Part shown: piece after piece, positions 43,306 through 54,790 of the stretch
How positions within the stretch are numbered: position 1 is the first letter of the stretch
How the letters are laid out: each line of letters begins with the position of its first letter
Source of the DNA: Macrothele yani
Lineage: Eukaryota > Arthropoda > Arachnida > Araneae > Macrothelidae
Length of the DNA stretch: 64,000 nucleotides
Direction: 5' to 3'
Assembly: GCA_039090855.1 (NCBI GenBank)
Contig: CM077024.1
Span: 61,403,594 to 61,467,593 of the forward strand
Notes under the pieces: model-generated
Told to the model about the DNA's origin: nothing
The model's database searches: none
What the model saw: the letters and a program-made list of their open reading frames with translations, nothing else
Translations under genes and position numbers: made by a program

Positions 43306-44848
43306 CTGGGCAAGTGAAACTGTTGTATCGGAAACGCCGTTTTTCACGGATACCCCAATATTTCTTGATTTGAACTTCACCCGAATTAATTGAAGATGCT
43401 TATGACCATCTCTGAAAGAGTCGACGGCCATCTTTTATAACCTCTCTGGAAAGACCGGCCGATGTATGTGAACGAAATGGCACATAGAATTTTCTGCGCT
43501 TCCCAAAAAAATTTTCTCATAGCGGCCATATTTTTGGAAAGCTACTGAAAAGCAATTCCTTTCATCCCCCACATCTCAGCAGTACCGACCATTAACTTGC
43601 CATGGATGATAATCACTCGTTTCTAGTCATGTATTCTCTTCTCCATTACTCATGACATGACCGCGTTCTGCAGCGCAGGTTCACTCGAGAGGTTAATCCA
43701 TCTGACTATAGCACATCACGCCACTGGGTAGAAACAAGTGACACAAACATCTTCTTCTTTCTTTCTTGGCATCGGGGGCATTGTTACAGTCCTTTTTAGA
43801 ACGCAGTGAAAAACGATTATTGTCAGTCATCCCCCTAAAGGACAACACTGGATAACAAAGCCAAAGAGAAAGCAACGCTTGCTGCTGCGCAGGGTCACTC
43901 GATCCAACCACTTTTGCCCAATTTTCATACAGCGAATATATTCCTTCAAGTTTATTTCAGCCCATTTTACTAACCCCGAGATAATTCGTTCCAGCCAGTT
44001 AAGAGATTGAGCCAGCGAAGTTAAATGCAAAGCTAACTAGCAACTGCTCCCAACTAATTCACTTTGTGCCTTGGCATCTGCTAAGAAGGAATTTTTAAAT
44101 CAACAGAGAGCATTGTAGTATACTACACTAAACTTTGTAATTGTTTATTTCTTTCCCAGTTTATAAAAATCTTACGCGATACAGCAGCGCGAACCTTTAA
44201 TCAGAGCTCTTGAATTATACAGTATATAGTCTGTTATTGAAACAAAAGCAGGTCTCTAAACGTTTTACATCCAAGCTAGTGTTGCAATGTTTGACATAAA
44301 AAATACCACACCATAAAGCATTGCACGAAATGGAAAAACTGACTGTATATGTAGATGCGTTGCTGGAAAAGATGTGACTTAATTTCTGAGGGATTACATG
44401 AATGTGATGAGCGAAGAGATAATATGAATTATTCGGCCACTTTACCGCTATATCGGGCTGTACAGTTGGCAGCACGGCATGGCATCAAGTGGGAAAGTAT
44501 CTGGATAGTGCTCGGAGGTATACTCACTATACATAGTTGGCCTGTGTCCACAATTCGTCCACATTGCGAGGGGTGAAGCGAAGGTGTTAAGTAGACTTTT
44601 CTCCTGGAAAGAAGCCTGGGGATCAAAGAAGCCATGGCAGGTCTTGGACACCTCGTTGGCAGCGTCTGCTGATGTTGGCAGTATGTGAACGGGTAATGTC
44701 TTTTGAAAGTGGCATTAGGGATACCACGGAAATACGCCAATAAAACGGGATGCGGAACCTCATCGACGTATTCTCGTGCTGTTATTGTAAATAACATGCG
44801 TACGAGCGGCGAACAGCTGTTGAAAATGGTAGTGCCCCAAATCATGAC
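43306..44848. other. No feature recognised
   Basis: Several open stretches on the minus strand (43.7-44.85 kb) show no recognisable domain. No repeats identified. Confidence 0.45.
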
Positions 44849-44856
44849 ACCAAACT

Positions 44857-45640
44857 CGTAAAGGAAGAATTATAGAGTAGAAACAGACATAGGAGCCCGT
44901 GGAAACTCCTCCCATAGAAAGTGGCTCCCCCACGGACCTAAAACAGAACCAAATTGTGACGTGAATCCAACCCGTCGGCAATGGTTGCTATGGCAACCCC
45001 AACCCAGTGCTGGGGTGGTGAGAAGCAGATGCTGCTCTGCACCACCCTTCCGTTGTCCCACCCCCGACCTTTGTCTTCAACTGCCGTCCCAATCTAAGCC
45101 AAGTGAGGCTTCGGAAAAATGACAATAACGAAATATCCATAGATATTGAAGCTAAACACGATATTGAAGCTTCAATATCCATAGATATTGAAGCTGAACA
45201 CGTAGATATCGAAACAGATGACAATGGAATACAAATCAGAATTGAACTTAAAGCTATAATGTGAAGAAAACAATGACAAAGTATGCGTGAATGAAATGTG
45301 CAACAAAAACACGTAGAAACCTAAGTAATGGAATTTACAAATGAAAATTTAACGATCAGTGAGGAATAAGCAAGAATAATACCACTTATTAGAATGCTAC
45401 AGGAAACTGGAAGATGTAAACCAAAACGAATCCGGAAAATAATAGGTATATGTCGTATACGTCGCCTTCCACTCAGCATGGAGGTCAAAGCTCAAATGGA
45501 AAGTCATGTGGTTTGCGGTGATTCCTGGGAAGCCTAGCTGTCAATCAACTGTAGTTCTGTTTGCGCTGCAGTTGACTTCATGACGTCATGAGTTTCAGCT
45601 CAATACAGCCAGTGTCTTCTCTATATATCCTTCCTTTATG
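44857..45640. mobile_element. Non-autonomous TIR element, family M1, copy 2
   Basis: 784 bp, flanked by a perfect 8-bp duplication accaaact (44849-44856, 45641-45648). Ends cgtaaaggaagaattatagag and ...ctatatatccttcctttatg are inverted. It shares ends and most internal blocks with copy 1 (gaaacagacataggagccc, cccacggacctaaaacagaa, agctgtcaatcaactgtagt, tcatgacgtcatga) but has an extra internal segment of about 260 bp with palindromic duplications. Confidence 0.93.
45132..45195. repeat. Duplicated block around a 20-bp palindrome inside M1 copy 2
   Basis: gatattgaagcttcaatatc (45160-45179) is a perfect palindrome. A 22-bp block starting aatatccatagatattgaag occurs at 45132-45153 and 45174-45195 (period 42). 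Absent from copy 1. Confidence 0.9.
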
Positions 45641-45648
45641 ACCAAACT

Positions 45649-46367
45649 GAGAGTCGTGTGACGCTAACGCGTGATATTAAGATCAGCCCGGTGACCACGT
45701 AGTCTTTAGACTCTACTCTGAATAGGATATCGTCATCGCTGAGACGAAAGCGAAACCTGTAGCTGAATAGGCTACTACTTAGTTCCATTTGTCCCGCCCT
45801 TCGCGCGACGATGTGCTGTGGTTAGTGGCATACGTCACAATGACTGATATGTGCGCAAACCAGCAATCAGCGATTCCCAGTCCGTATCGATACCGGAGTG
45901 TCCATAGCTGTCATCCACTGTGGATTCAAGCTGCAACTGAACGAGTTCATAGGATGGCGATATCGAAGGATCCCAGAGTTCCGTGCGAGAAAGGCTTGCG
46001 GCAATCGAGGAGCTGGGAAGTCCGGCTAAGTCTCAACTGAGACCCACTATGGTGCGCACGTTACTTTCTTACAACCACTGTCTCTATATTCCGCCTACAG
46101 TTGTTGCATCCCGAAGCGTTTCTGCCGCGTTGCTACGCAAAAACCAACCACCCGTAAGTATGCCCATGATGACGCCTCTGGTAAAAGTGTTTCCCTGATG
46201 AAGTCGCCCAGGCATTCTCACGTTTTACACCTTCTTTCGTCATCGAGATCACTCCGATGTAGTCGTCCATAAACCAAAGTAAGGGAGACCGAACCTCGAT
46301 ACCCTGAGAAGTTTTGCCCTTTTAGCTCCATCACCTTTCACGTGATTGGTTGTCAGCTGCAATCATA
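45649..46367. other. No feature recognised
   Basis: Slightly GC-richer than its surroundings, but no coding domain or element ends were recognised. Confidence 0.45.
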
Positions 46368-47792
46368 CACTGACGGGAAAAAAATTCCAACACCAAGAAG
46401 GGGTTGTGTTAGATAAATGACAGTTGGTAGGCGGTGCGAGTACATCTGTAAGATGACGTCTATGCAAATTTCGCGCTCGGCGCATACGTGTGGCGCTAGT
46501 AGCGACCCTCGGAACATGCAAAGCAGGTTTGCTGTAAATACGCGCTCTAACGTTCGTGAGTGTTAGTTATCGTTCAGATTCGACGTAGGGTGTTGATGTT
46601 AGTCAAGAATGCCTTTGAGAAGACGAAAAAGCCATTATCAACAGCTCACAGAGTTTGAACGAGGTCGTGTAATAGGGCTACGAGAAGGTGGATTTTCTTT
46701 TCGCAATATTGCAGAACGACTTGGAAGGAATGTAGCCACTGTGCGTGATTGTTGGCAGCGGTGGTCAAGGGAAGGTACTGCCTCAAGAAGACCGGGTTCT
46801 GGTCGGCCACGTGGCACTACTGAGAGGGAAGACCGCCGTGTGCGGGGTATGCCCGTGGCGCATCGTACCGCGTATGCGGCAGCAATTCGAGCTGCAGTTG
46901 CCACCACAGTGACACAACGAACTGTTACAAATCGGTTACTTGAAGGACAGCTCCGAGCCAGACGCCCTGTAGCGTGCATTCCACTTACTCCAAAACAATG
47001 CCGTTTGCGACGTCAGTGGTGTCAAGCTAGAGCTCATTGGAGGACGGAGTGGAGATCTGTTATGTTTTCTGATGAAAGCCGGTTCTGCCTGGGTGCCAGT
47101 GATGGCCGTGTGTTGGTTAGAAGGAGGGCAGGTGAGCGCCTGCAACCAAACTGTCTGCGGCGAGACACACTGGACCTACACCTGGAGTTATGGTCTGGGG
47201 AGCAATTTCCTATGACAGCAGGAGCACTCTCGTGATTATCCCACGCACCCTGACGGCACAGTTGTACTTCGGTCTGGTGATTCAACCTGTTGTGCTGCCA
47301 TTCATGAACAGCATTCCAGGGGGTGTTTTCCAACAGGATAACGCTCGCCCGCATTCCGCTGTTGTAACCCATTATGCTCTACAGAGTGTCGACATGTTGT
47401 CGTGGCCTGCAAGATCACCAGACCTTTAACCAATCGAGCACGTATGGGACATCATTGGACGACAACTCCAGCGTCACCCCCAACCAGCATTAACCGTCCC
47501 TGTATTGACCGACCAAGTGCAACAGGCATAGAACTCCATCCCACAAACTGACATCCAGCACCTGTACGACACAATGCATGAACGTTTGCGTGCTTGCATT
47601 CAACATTCTGGCGGTTACACCGGTTATTAGTGTACAAGCATTTCACATTTAAAATGGCTCTTCTCGCGCTTACAATAAGCTGTGATCTTGAAACCTTAAT
47701 CGATTAAATATGTTACCTATACAAATGTATTGCCGCCATTTCATTCCTCTACAGCTATTTTTTAGTGGTGTTGGGATTTTTTTCCGTCAGTG
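46368..47792 (+). mobile_element. Tc1-like transposon, complete copy T5
   Basis: Left end cactgacgggaaaaaaattc at 46368 and right end ...gatttttttccgtcagtg at 47792 are inverted, flanked by TA (46366-46367, 47793-47794). Length 1425 bp. The subterminal aacaccaagaagg is shared with family T3, so T5 and T3 are related. Its right flank is tatata, and the next element T6 starts at 47799. Confidence 0.95.
46609..47630 (+). pseudogene. Tc1-like transposase, nearly intact (T5)
   Basis: Starts MPLRRRKSHYQQLTEFERGR. Two HTH domains (FSFRNIAERLGRNVATVRDC; TQRTVTNRLLEGQLRARRP), an intervening GSGRPRGTT linker, WRTEWRSVMFSDESRF (first Asp). After one frameshift near 47165: GVMVWGAISYDSRSTLVII, GVFQQDNARPHSAVVTHYAL (second Asp), SPDL/PIEHVWDIIGRQL (third acidic residue) around a small out-of-frame patch giving a stop, one further stop in QQA/NSIPQ, and GGYTGY with TAG at 47628-47630. 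About 340 codons; all catalytic residues kept. Confidence 0.92.
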
Positions 47793-47798
47793 TATATA

Positions 47799-49017
47799 CA
47801 CGGTTGGGTCATATTATTGTGACCACCAGCTAATAACCAGAGTAACCGGCGTGTGCAGCGCTAACAGCAGCTAGACTGGCTGGGAGTGACTCAATAAGAT
47901 GCTGGAAGGTGTTCACAGGTATGTGGAGCCTTGCTGACTGCAGTGCATCTGACAGCTACTAGGGGGTGCGTGGTGGAGGATCCTTAGAGCAAACAACACG
48001 ATCGAGGTGGTCCCACAGATGCTTAATTTTGTTTACGTCTGGGGAATTAGGGGACCAGAAAAGTACTTTGAAATCTTCATGGTGCTCTTCCAACCTGTCT
48101 GGGACATTTCTAGCTGTGTGACACGTCGCATTTTCGTGCTGGAAGATCCCATCCGTCCCAGGGAATACAATCAGCATATATAGGCATACGTGGTCTGCAA
48201 GAATGGATTTATAACGATTTCGGTCCATAGTGCCTTCCATAGGTATGTGTGGACCCAGAGAATGTCACGAAAACATTCCCCAGACCATAACGCTGCCCCC
48301 ACCAGCTTGTGTTCTTCCATCAATGGTCAAAGAGTATTTTTTCGTCGATGTTTCTCGCCTTATACTCCAACGTCCATCCGTTCGATGAAGCAGAAAACGT
48401 GACTATTCAAAGAAGTCAAACCTTTGCCAATCAGTGGAGGTCCAATTCCGATACTTCCGTGCAAATGTAAGCCTTTTCGGCTGATGCACCTTCGTTAGCA
48501 TAGGTGCAATGACCACCCATCTACATCAGAGCCCCATACGCATCAGGGTTCGCTACACAGTCGTTTAAGACACACTTCCAGTAGCCCCCTGGATCATTTG
48601 GCCAATGAGTGGCTGCATTGTAGCGTGTCGATCTGCCGTCGCACACCTTCGAAGACGAAGTTTACCTCTCACATCAATGGAACCTGGTGCTCCGCAGTTT
48701 TCACTTTGCTTATTCGCAATGGTGCCATATCTCCAATCACGATAAACTTCAACCACAGCAGCACACGAATAGTTCACAAACTGCGCTGTTTCAGAAATGC
48801 TGCCACCCTTGGCCCGAAAGCCGATAATCATCTCTTTTTGCAAATCTGATAAATCGCTCCTTTTATCCATGACAGCAACGAGTGATATATTTTCAGATTG
48901 CCTGCAGCACACCTTATATACACTCCAAACCAGCTCACGACGTATGTCTTCTTTCAATGGCTACGCGCTGTTGACGTCAAAAGTAGGAAGTGGTCATAAT
49001 AATGTGACTCGACTGTG
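47799..49017 (-). mobile_element. Tc1-like transposon, complete copy T6
   Basis: Left end cacggttgggtcatattatt (47799) and right end ...aataatgtgactcgactgtg (49017) are imperfect inverted repeats, TA on both sides (47797-47798, 49018-49019). Length 1219 bp. Lies six bases from T5. Confidence 0.88.
47830..48870 (-). pseudogene. Tc1-like transposase, broken (T6)
   Basis: Starts MDKRSDLSDLQKEMIIGFRA at 48870, HTH SISETAQFVNYSCAAVVEVY. The central part with the first catalytic motif is frameshifted. Later: MEGTMDRNRYKSILADHV, FQHENATCHTARNVPDRLEE (second Asp changed to Glu) and NSPDVNKIKHLWDHLDR (third acidic residue changed to Lys). Ends IESLPASLAAVSAAHAGYSG with a stop at 47830-47832. Inactive. 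Confidence 0.85.
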
Positions 49018-49149
49018 TATATTGCAGCTGTCAGCACATATACATCAATTTGCGTAGCGCTTTATCAAATACTTCCTGGTGTTGTATTTTCTATCAGGTT
49101 GTAAAGGAGGTTTCTGGAAGAAATCGTATGTAGCGTGCGTAATGCAAGA

Positions 49150-50300
49150 TACTGCGCACCTGCGATGACGTTTACATCCCACAGTGCTGTGCGCGAAAAA
49201 ATTAGATTCTAAAGACAGAACGGATGCTGTTATGGTAAAACTAGTTGCACGTGGCGACGATAAGACGGCGATATCGAAGGACGGTGTGCATGCAATTTTG
49301 CTCTCTGATTATGTGAATGGTGTGAAAGTTACGGAAGAAGTAGAAAAATTGCGAAACGCGTTTGGTGACGACATTATCGGATGTAGTACTTGCTATGACT
49401 GGTACAGAAAATGCGACTCTGGTGTAAGGAATCTGTCTGATGCATCCAGAAGTGGTAGACCCAGTAAGATTCAACATGATACACTGCAACACGTGCTGTC
49501 GGCCAAGCCTGATGCAACAATACGGGAACTGGCAGAGGAACTGAATACATCCCATACGACCATCAACACCCGAATTCGGAAGTCGGGATATTCGTGTAAA
49601 CTATGCAGATGGTTTACCCCATTCTTTGTCTGACCAGAATATGATGCAACGAAACCCCATTGCTGTCGCTCTGCATGCAAGGGAAAAACGGGAAGGCTTT
49701 TTGCATCGATTAGTCATGGATGACGAAAAATGGGTCGCATTCGTGAATGTTTCGTGACAGAGAGCATGGACCAAGCAGGGGTAACACCCACACAACGTCG
49801 CTAAGCCACCCCTCCATGGATGGAAGCTGATACTGAGTTGCTCACGGGATTGTTGTGGTGTGATTCCCTATGAACTCTTTCCGCGGGACAGTACCATCAC
49901 AGCCTGTGTTTACGTACAACCAACTGTTGGACCGTCTCCATGCTGCACTACAAGAAAAGCACCCGGCGTTCATTAATCGCCATGGAGTTGTTTTTCACCA
50001 GGATAACGTTCGTCCACATGTGGATTTACGGACACAGCAAATATTGCACGTGCTGGAATGGGAAATATTGTCAATCCTCCCCTTCGCCCTTTTTTCCAGG
50101 ATCTTGCCCCGTCTGAATTTCATCTCTTCTGGTCTTTGTCAAATTTTCTCGCTGAGAAAAACTTTCCTATTGTCGATGATGTGAAGCCTTGCATGGATGA
50201 CTTCTTCAACTACCACTCGCTAGACTTCTACCACAATGGGATATGTCAACTCGCAGATCGGTGGAACAAGGTCATCACTTCAAACGGAACTACCTGGACG
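49150..50300 (+). pseudogene. Mariner-type transposase, broken
   Basis: N-terminal half: CAKKLDSKDRTDAVMVKLVA, VEKLRNAFGDDIIG, YDWYRKCDSG, SRSGRPSKIQHDTL (linker), IRELAEELNTSHTTINTRIR (HTH). A stop follows at about 49631. Then MDDEKWVA (first Asp), FHQDNVRPHVDLRTQQIL (second Asp), and after a frameshift FFQDLAPSEFHLFWSLSNFL, where the third catalytic Asp reads Glu. The end is NHNGICQLADRWNKV-like. Inverted ends were not found, so element limits are unknown. The family is mariner-like, with a less common N-terminus. Confidence 0.75.
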
Positions 50301-51438
50301 GTTAGTTTAAGTGTTTTCTACAGTTTTTTAGGCTTGAAATATTTGCTTCCCTATTTTCCGGATACTTCTTTTTACAACCTAATGTCAAGAAATGTATTTT
50401 ATCCCATGTAATAGAATACTCAATAATTAGAACGTCATGTCATTATCACCTGTAGGGATTGCAAAGATCAACTGATTTTATAAGCCCGAATTTTCGTTTT
50501 AAGCTCAGGATCCAGTTTTCATGTTAAGCTCACGAACCTGTTTTAATTTTAAGATCAGAAGCCTATTTTTCGTATTAAGCTGGGTCGGTAAACTATCAAA
50601 ACCCTTTTGTTTCTTCAAATTAAATTTTTTTTACTCCAAGGATTCGCTCAAATAATTTGCTTTTTCGATGTTTGAAAAGTTGTAATTTTATTATATACGG
50701 CGTATCCAAAAAAAGACAATGGTCACATTTCTTGTACAGTAAAGCAAAAATATGCATATAAGGTCCAAAAGGTCAGTAATTCAAGGATATATTCTGTCAA
50801 ATCTTTTGTCTGATCAAAAAATATCATATCTTAAAATAATTATGTAAACAAAAATAAACATTTTGCTTGACTAAGGGAAAAAAAGAGTCTGTTCCTACAT
50901 CTAACGAGCGGTTAGGTATGTCTTCCCCTTTTTATCATAGTGGTCACCTTTCGTTTAGTTTTTTACAACTCTAAACTGAACGCAGGTTGAGATGATTTGA
51001 GGAAGTACGAACCCATAATCTTTTGCTGTCTTTCCCATATTTCAGAAGTGCAGTGTGCGGTCGAGATTTATCATGTTAAGTAATTTATATAATTTATCAT
51101 GCTAGGTAATTTGTGTAATTTCATCATGTTAACTAATGGCCACCTCATTTTTTCGCTCACTGGTGTTCAACCCTAAAATAGTTGATAGCGTATACCTATG
51201 TTTTTGCCTTTGAATCCTAAGTCATTCTTCCAAACGTTGTGGCACCTATGCCTACAATTGCTATACTGGCGTATATAGGATGTGTCCAGCTATTTCTTTT
51301 GCTGAAGCTCTCGTAAAGAACAAAACATTCAGATGTGATTTCACTGATAATCCAAAAGTTATTTGAATGATTTGAATTACACTAAACATTTTTAAACATT
51401 GCTTCCATAAAATGGGTGAAATAAGCTCCTTTTAACAA
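50301..51438. other. No gene; short degenerate minisatellite
   Basis: At about 50485-50590 a 25-27 bp unit (tccagttttcatgttaagct and variants) repeats about four times. Two near-identical atttatcatgt/ctaggtaatt blocks occur at 51067-51140. Nothing coding. Confidence 0.5.
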
Positions 51439-52847
51439 CACTGCTGGCCACCCAAAATGCAACACCAAGAAGGACACGAGATAACAAAGCCAGACTTACT
51501 GGACACATAACATCAGATACAAAGATGAAACGATTGAGCTTACAGGCCCGTGCGACTTACGGAACACGCAGACATCAATAGTTCGTGTGGCCCCAATGGC
51601 TGGCAATAACGGCCGCTACACGCCGCGGCATCGAACGAAAGAGGCTTTGGATGTGGGCTTGGGGTATGTCGGTCCAGGCTGCTTCCACACGTTGCCACAG
51701 CTCATCAGGCGTAGCCGCGGGTGGTACTTGCAGGGCCACTCGGTCGCCGATCAGCGACCAGACGTGTTCGATGGGCGACATATGAGGACAACAGGCGATC
51801 CACGGCAGCAGTGACACCTGGCAGGCTGTGAAGAATGGTTCCACGATGCGTGCCACGTGCGGGCGCGCATTGTCCTGTTGAAACGTGGCCGCTGGCAGGT
51901 CCTGCAGGTAAGGGAGGACTACAGACTCCAAAACGTCGGAGATGGTGCGGTGGCTGTTGAGTGTACCGGCGATGCGTACCAGAGGGGTGCGGGTGTCATA
52001 TCCAATTCCGCCCCAAACCATAACGCCAGGCGACGGACCGGTATGGCGATGCTTAATGCAGGCGTCATACAGTCTCTCACCGCGGTGCCGCCACACGCGG
52101 ATCCGACCATCGCGATGTTGCAGGCAGAAGCGGGATTCGTCGGAGAAGACAATGTCGTGCCATTCCGTAGTCCAGGTGCGGCGTTCAACGGTCAACTGCC
52201 GCCACACTCACCGGTGGTGTAACGTCAATGGTAATCGGAGCAATGGGTGCTGTGCGACAAGTCCCCGCTCCTGCAGACGACGTCGAACGGTACGTACTGA
52301 CACAGGTAGTTGCGCAACACACCCTAATTCCTGCGCTAACGTCCGGGGTGTGGCGGTGCGAGCCGTCAATGCCCGCCTCACAACATGCCGGTCCTCTCTT
52401 TCGGTGGTGTGCCGCGGCAGCGGCAATTGCTCACGTCGGTCCATCCGTCCCTCCTGCACCCACCGAATCCATACTCTCCTCACTGTGGCTGGATGTTGTC
52501 CCACACGGGAGCCGATGTCTCGGTACGATAAACCGCTGTCGCGGTAAGCCACTATTCGTCCTCTGTCGAACTCCGAAACGTGCTAGAATGACTGCCGTAT
52601 TCTGCGACGAGGCATCTGGAAGCTTCCCACGCACAGGTCCGGGAGCACAACACACTTCCACTACTTACACCCCGTCTTTTGTGCACTCTTCTTATAATGC
52701 TGCTCGGTAGCGTGCCGGGCGCACATGATTTGCATATGCCCTGCAAGGCTAATCGTTTCCATGTCCTCTCGCGGGCGACACATGCTGCGAATTTCAGGCC
52801 AATCGGATGCTTCCTTCTTGGTGTTTCATTTTGGGTGGCCAGCTGTG
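51439..52847 (-). mobile_element. Tc1-like transposon, complete copy T3-B
   Basis: Left end cactgctggccacccaaaat (51439) and right end ...attttgggtggccagctgtg (52847) are inverted and continue through aacaccaagaagga. The right flank is TA (52848-52849); the left flank reads AA. Length 1409 bp. T3-A at 2935-3688 is a truncated second member. Confidence 0.93.
51575..52615 (-). pseudogene. Tc1-like transposase, full length with two stop codons (T3-B)
   Basis: Starts MPRRRIRQSF at 52615 and keeps one frame to GHTNY and a stop at 51575. HTH 1: GLSYRDIGSRVGQHPATVRR; linker with PRHTTEREDRHVVRR; HTH 2: VSVRTVRRRLQERGLV. Catalytic motifs: WTTEWHDIVFSDESRF, AATFQQDNARPHVARIV and MSPIEHVWSLIG; C-terminus SMPRRVAAVIASHWGHTNY. 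Only two breaks are visible: a TAG at codon 11 (CAG in T3-A) and a TGA after LTLHHR (CGA in T3-A), both C-to-T changes. About 346 codons, no frameshift. The best preserved transposase in the window. Confidence 0.93.
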
Positions 52848-53172
52848 TAATTTCGGTGTGCTGAATTCAAATATGACTAAAAGCTCTCACCATCACGTAC
52901 AGTTTCTTGTGTATGAACATTTGCTGTATTTTCAGATACATATATACAATGCAAGATGTACACATTACAGCTTCACATTATAATGTATTACAGCTTCGCA
53001 TTGTAATGTACTACAGCATTTATGTGTCTTGTTAGCTATAGAATTAGTGTTACAAAGTGTAAATACCATGCTCATATATCACTGCATATGAGACAGCAAC
53101 AGAAAAAAGAAATAAACAACATTAACACAAATGGTAACGTTTACACACATACTTGAATGCCTGTAGAAGTGG
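52848..53172. other. No feature recognised
   Basis: Contains a short direct duplication of attacagctt / gtaatgta blocks near 52965-53010. Confidence 0.5.
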
Positions 53173-54790
53173 TTAATTTTTTCTCTTATGTGTCGTGTTG
53201 TCCTCCTTTTGCAAAAACCAACAGTAATCACTCATCATTGAGAAATCCCACCTGTATTGATACCTCTCCTCCATCGTTCAGATATCTTGGTGGAATCTTT
53301 TTCCTTGTACGCTGCTGACTGCTCCTAGGTTGTCAGGAAAGAAGCCCAGATGCGAACGGAGGAAATGTATTTTGAATGACATTCGGCACCCAAGATTTTT
53401 ATAGTTCCTGAGAAAGTTGTGAATCAGCTGCTTGTAGTTGCCCTCTTTGTGGTTACCCAGAAATCCCTTGACGACAGATGTGAAAGACTGTCATGCGGCG
53501 AGCTCCGTGCTGTTTGGTTTTTCGGTAAAAGCAGAACCACGCCGTAGTTTCCGTATCTGAGGACCACGAAGATGCCTTCTTTGAGTTTTTCATCACCTAA
53601 TTGCGGAAATGTTTGCTTTAAGCGCAATAAACCTAGGCGAGATGTGTCCATACCTTTACAAGGTTTTTCATCAGCCCCAGTTTGATATGAAGGGGTAGAA
53701 GCAACACATCAGAGGAATTAGCCAGCGGCTTGTGACGAACGTTACTCACTCCAGGAATGAAAGCATCTCGTTTAGGCCAGTCTTTCCGTTAGTAGTGTTC
53801 TGCTGAGGGGCTACTGTACCACATACAAATAAAACAACAAAATTTGGTGAAGCCATTTTGAAACCCGAGCAAGGGTGATCGTATTGTATTGCAGTGAGAA
53901 TTTTGACCATGCTTTCATACGTCTCCTTCATTCCTACAGCATGTGTTACTGGAATGGGAGGCTTCTGGTTTCCGTTAGACAAAAGGAGAGATTTTAAACT
54001 AACCTTGGATGAGTCGATAAATATACGCCATTCTGTAGGATTGTGAGATGTTCCTAATTCTGTCATTAGCCTTGGAATATCTGAACAAAAACACTTGAAC
54101 ATCCTTCATTTCATAGAAAGAACATAGACGCAAATTTCTATTTCTGAAGACAGACACACGTGTACTCTTCGCCAGCAGGTTCCACTCTTGCAGTCTGGAA
54201 CCTAACAGTTCAGCTTCTTGTTTGGAAAGATGTAGGTCTCGAACGAGATCATTCAGTTCATTTTGTTCAATCAAGTGGGCCTCGTCCTAGTGTGTAGGAG
54301 TGTATGTAGGATCCGGATCTTCATGTGCGTCCATATTTTTATTGGATTAATTTGAATCCATCTCTTCACAGTTCAGTGGTGGTTTTGGTATAGGAAGATC
54401 TTCCCCATGCGGAACAGGATTTAAGGCTGATGGCAAATTTGGATATGGTATTTTACTTTTAATCTTCTTTAAAAAGCCACTCACTTTGGTTAAACAAAAA
54501 TAACAATCTTCCTCATGATCAGTTGGCTCATGCCAAATCATCAGAACTGCGAAAGACATGGGTTTCAGCTTACCTTTCAACCATTCACTCAGGCCAACAA
54601 AGCAGGAAATGCAGCAGACATTTGGAACCCATGATTTATTTTGATCTCACACTTGACATCCAAAGTACAAATAGTAGGATGTCCTCACAGTCTTTGTAAA
54701 TGGACGACTCTGTGATTTCGTAATATACTGTCCGCACACATAGTACATCCGCGAATATCCCTTTTCTCGATTACGCCCACTTTTGCTCAT
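53173..54790 (-). pseudogene. Intron-less relic of a widespread arthropod protein of unknown function
   Basis: The frame starts MSKSGRNREKGYSRMYYVCG at 54790 and runs, with breaks, to a stop at 53173-53175. Order: FTKTVRTSYYLYFGCQV, SWVPNVCCISCFVGLSEWLK (Cys pair), MIWHEPTDHEEDCYFCLTKV (Cys pair), IPYPNLPSALNPVPHGEDLP, LNDLVRDLHLSKQEAELLGS, RLQEWNLLAKSTRVSVFRNR, CSDIPRLMTELGTSHNPTEW, RIFIDSSKVSLKSLLL, THAVGMKETYESMVKIL, LRLKQTFPQLGDEKLKEGIF, LGNHKEGNYKQLIHNFLRNY, SVQGKRFHQDI, DYCWFLQKED. From memory this resembles multi-copy uncharacterised arthropod proteins (possibly mobile-element derived). Several stops, at least two frameshifts and probable small deletions. Confidence 0.7.

Noticed and set aside
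51942..52710. Long plus-strand open frames (up to 201 codons)
   Set aside because: They lie antisense to the T3-B transposase, whose minus-strand frame holds all catalytic motifs.
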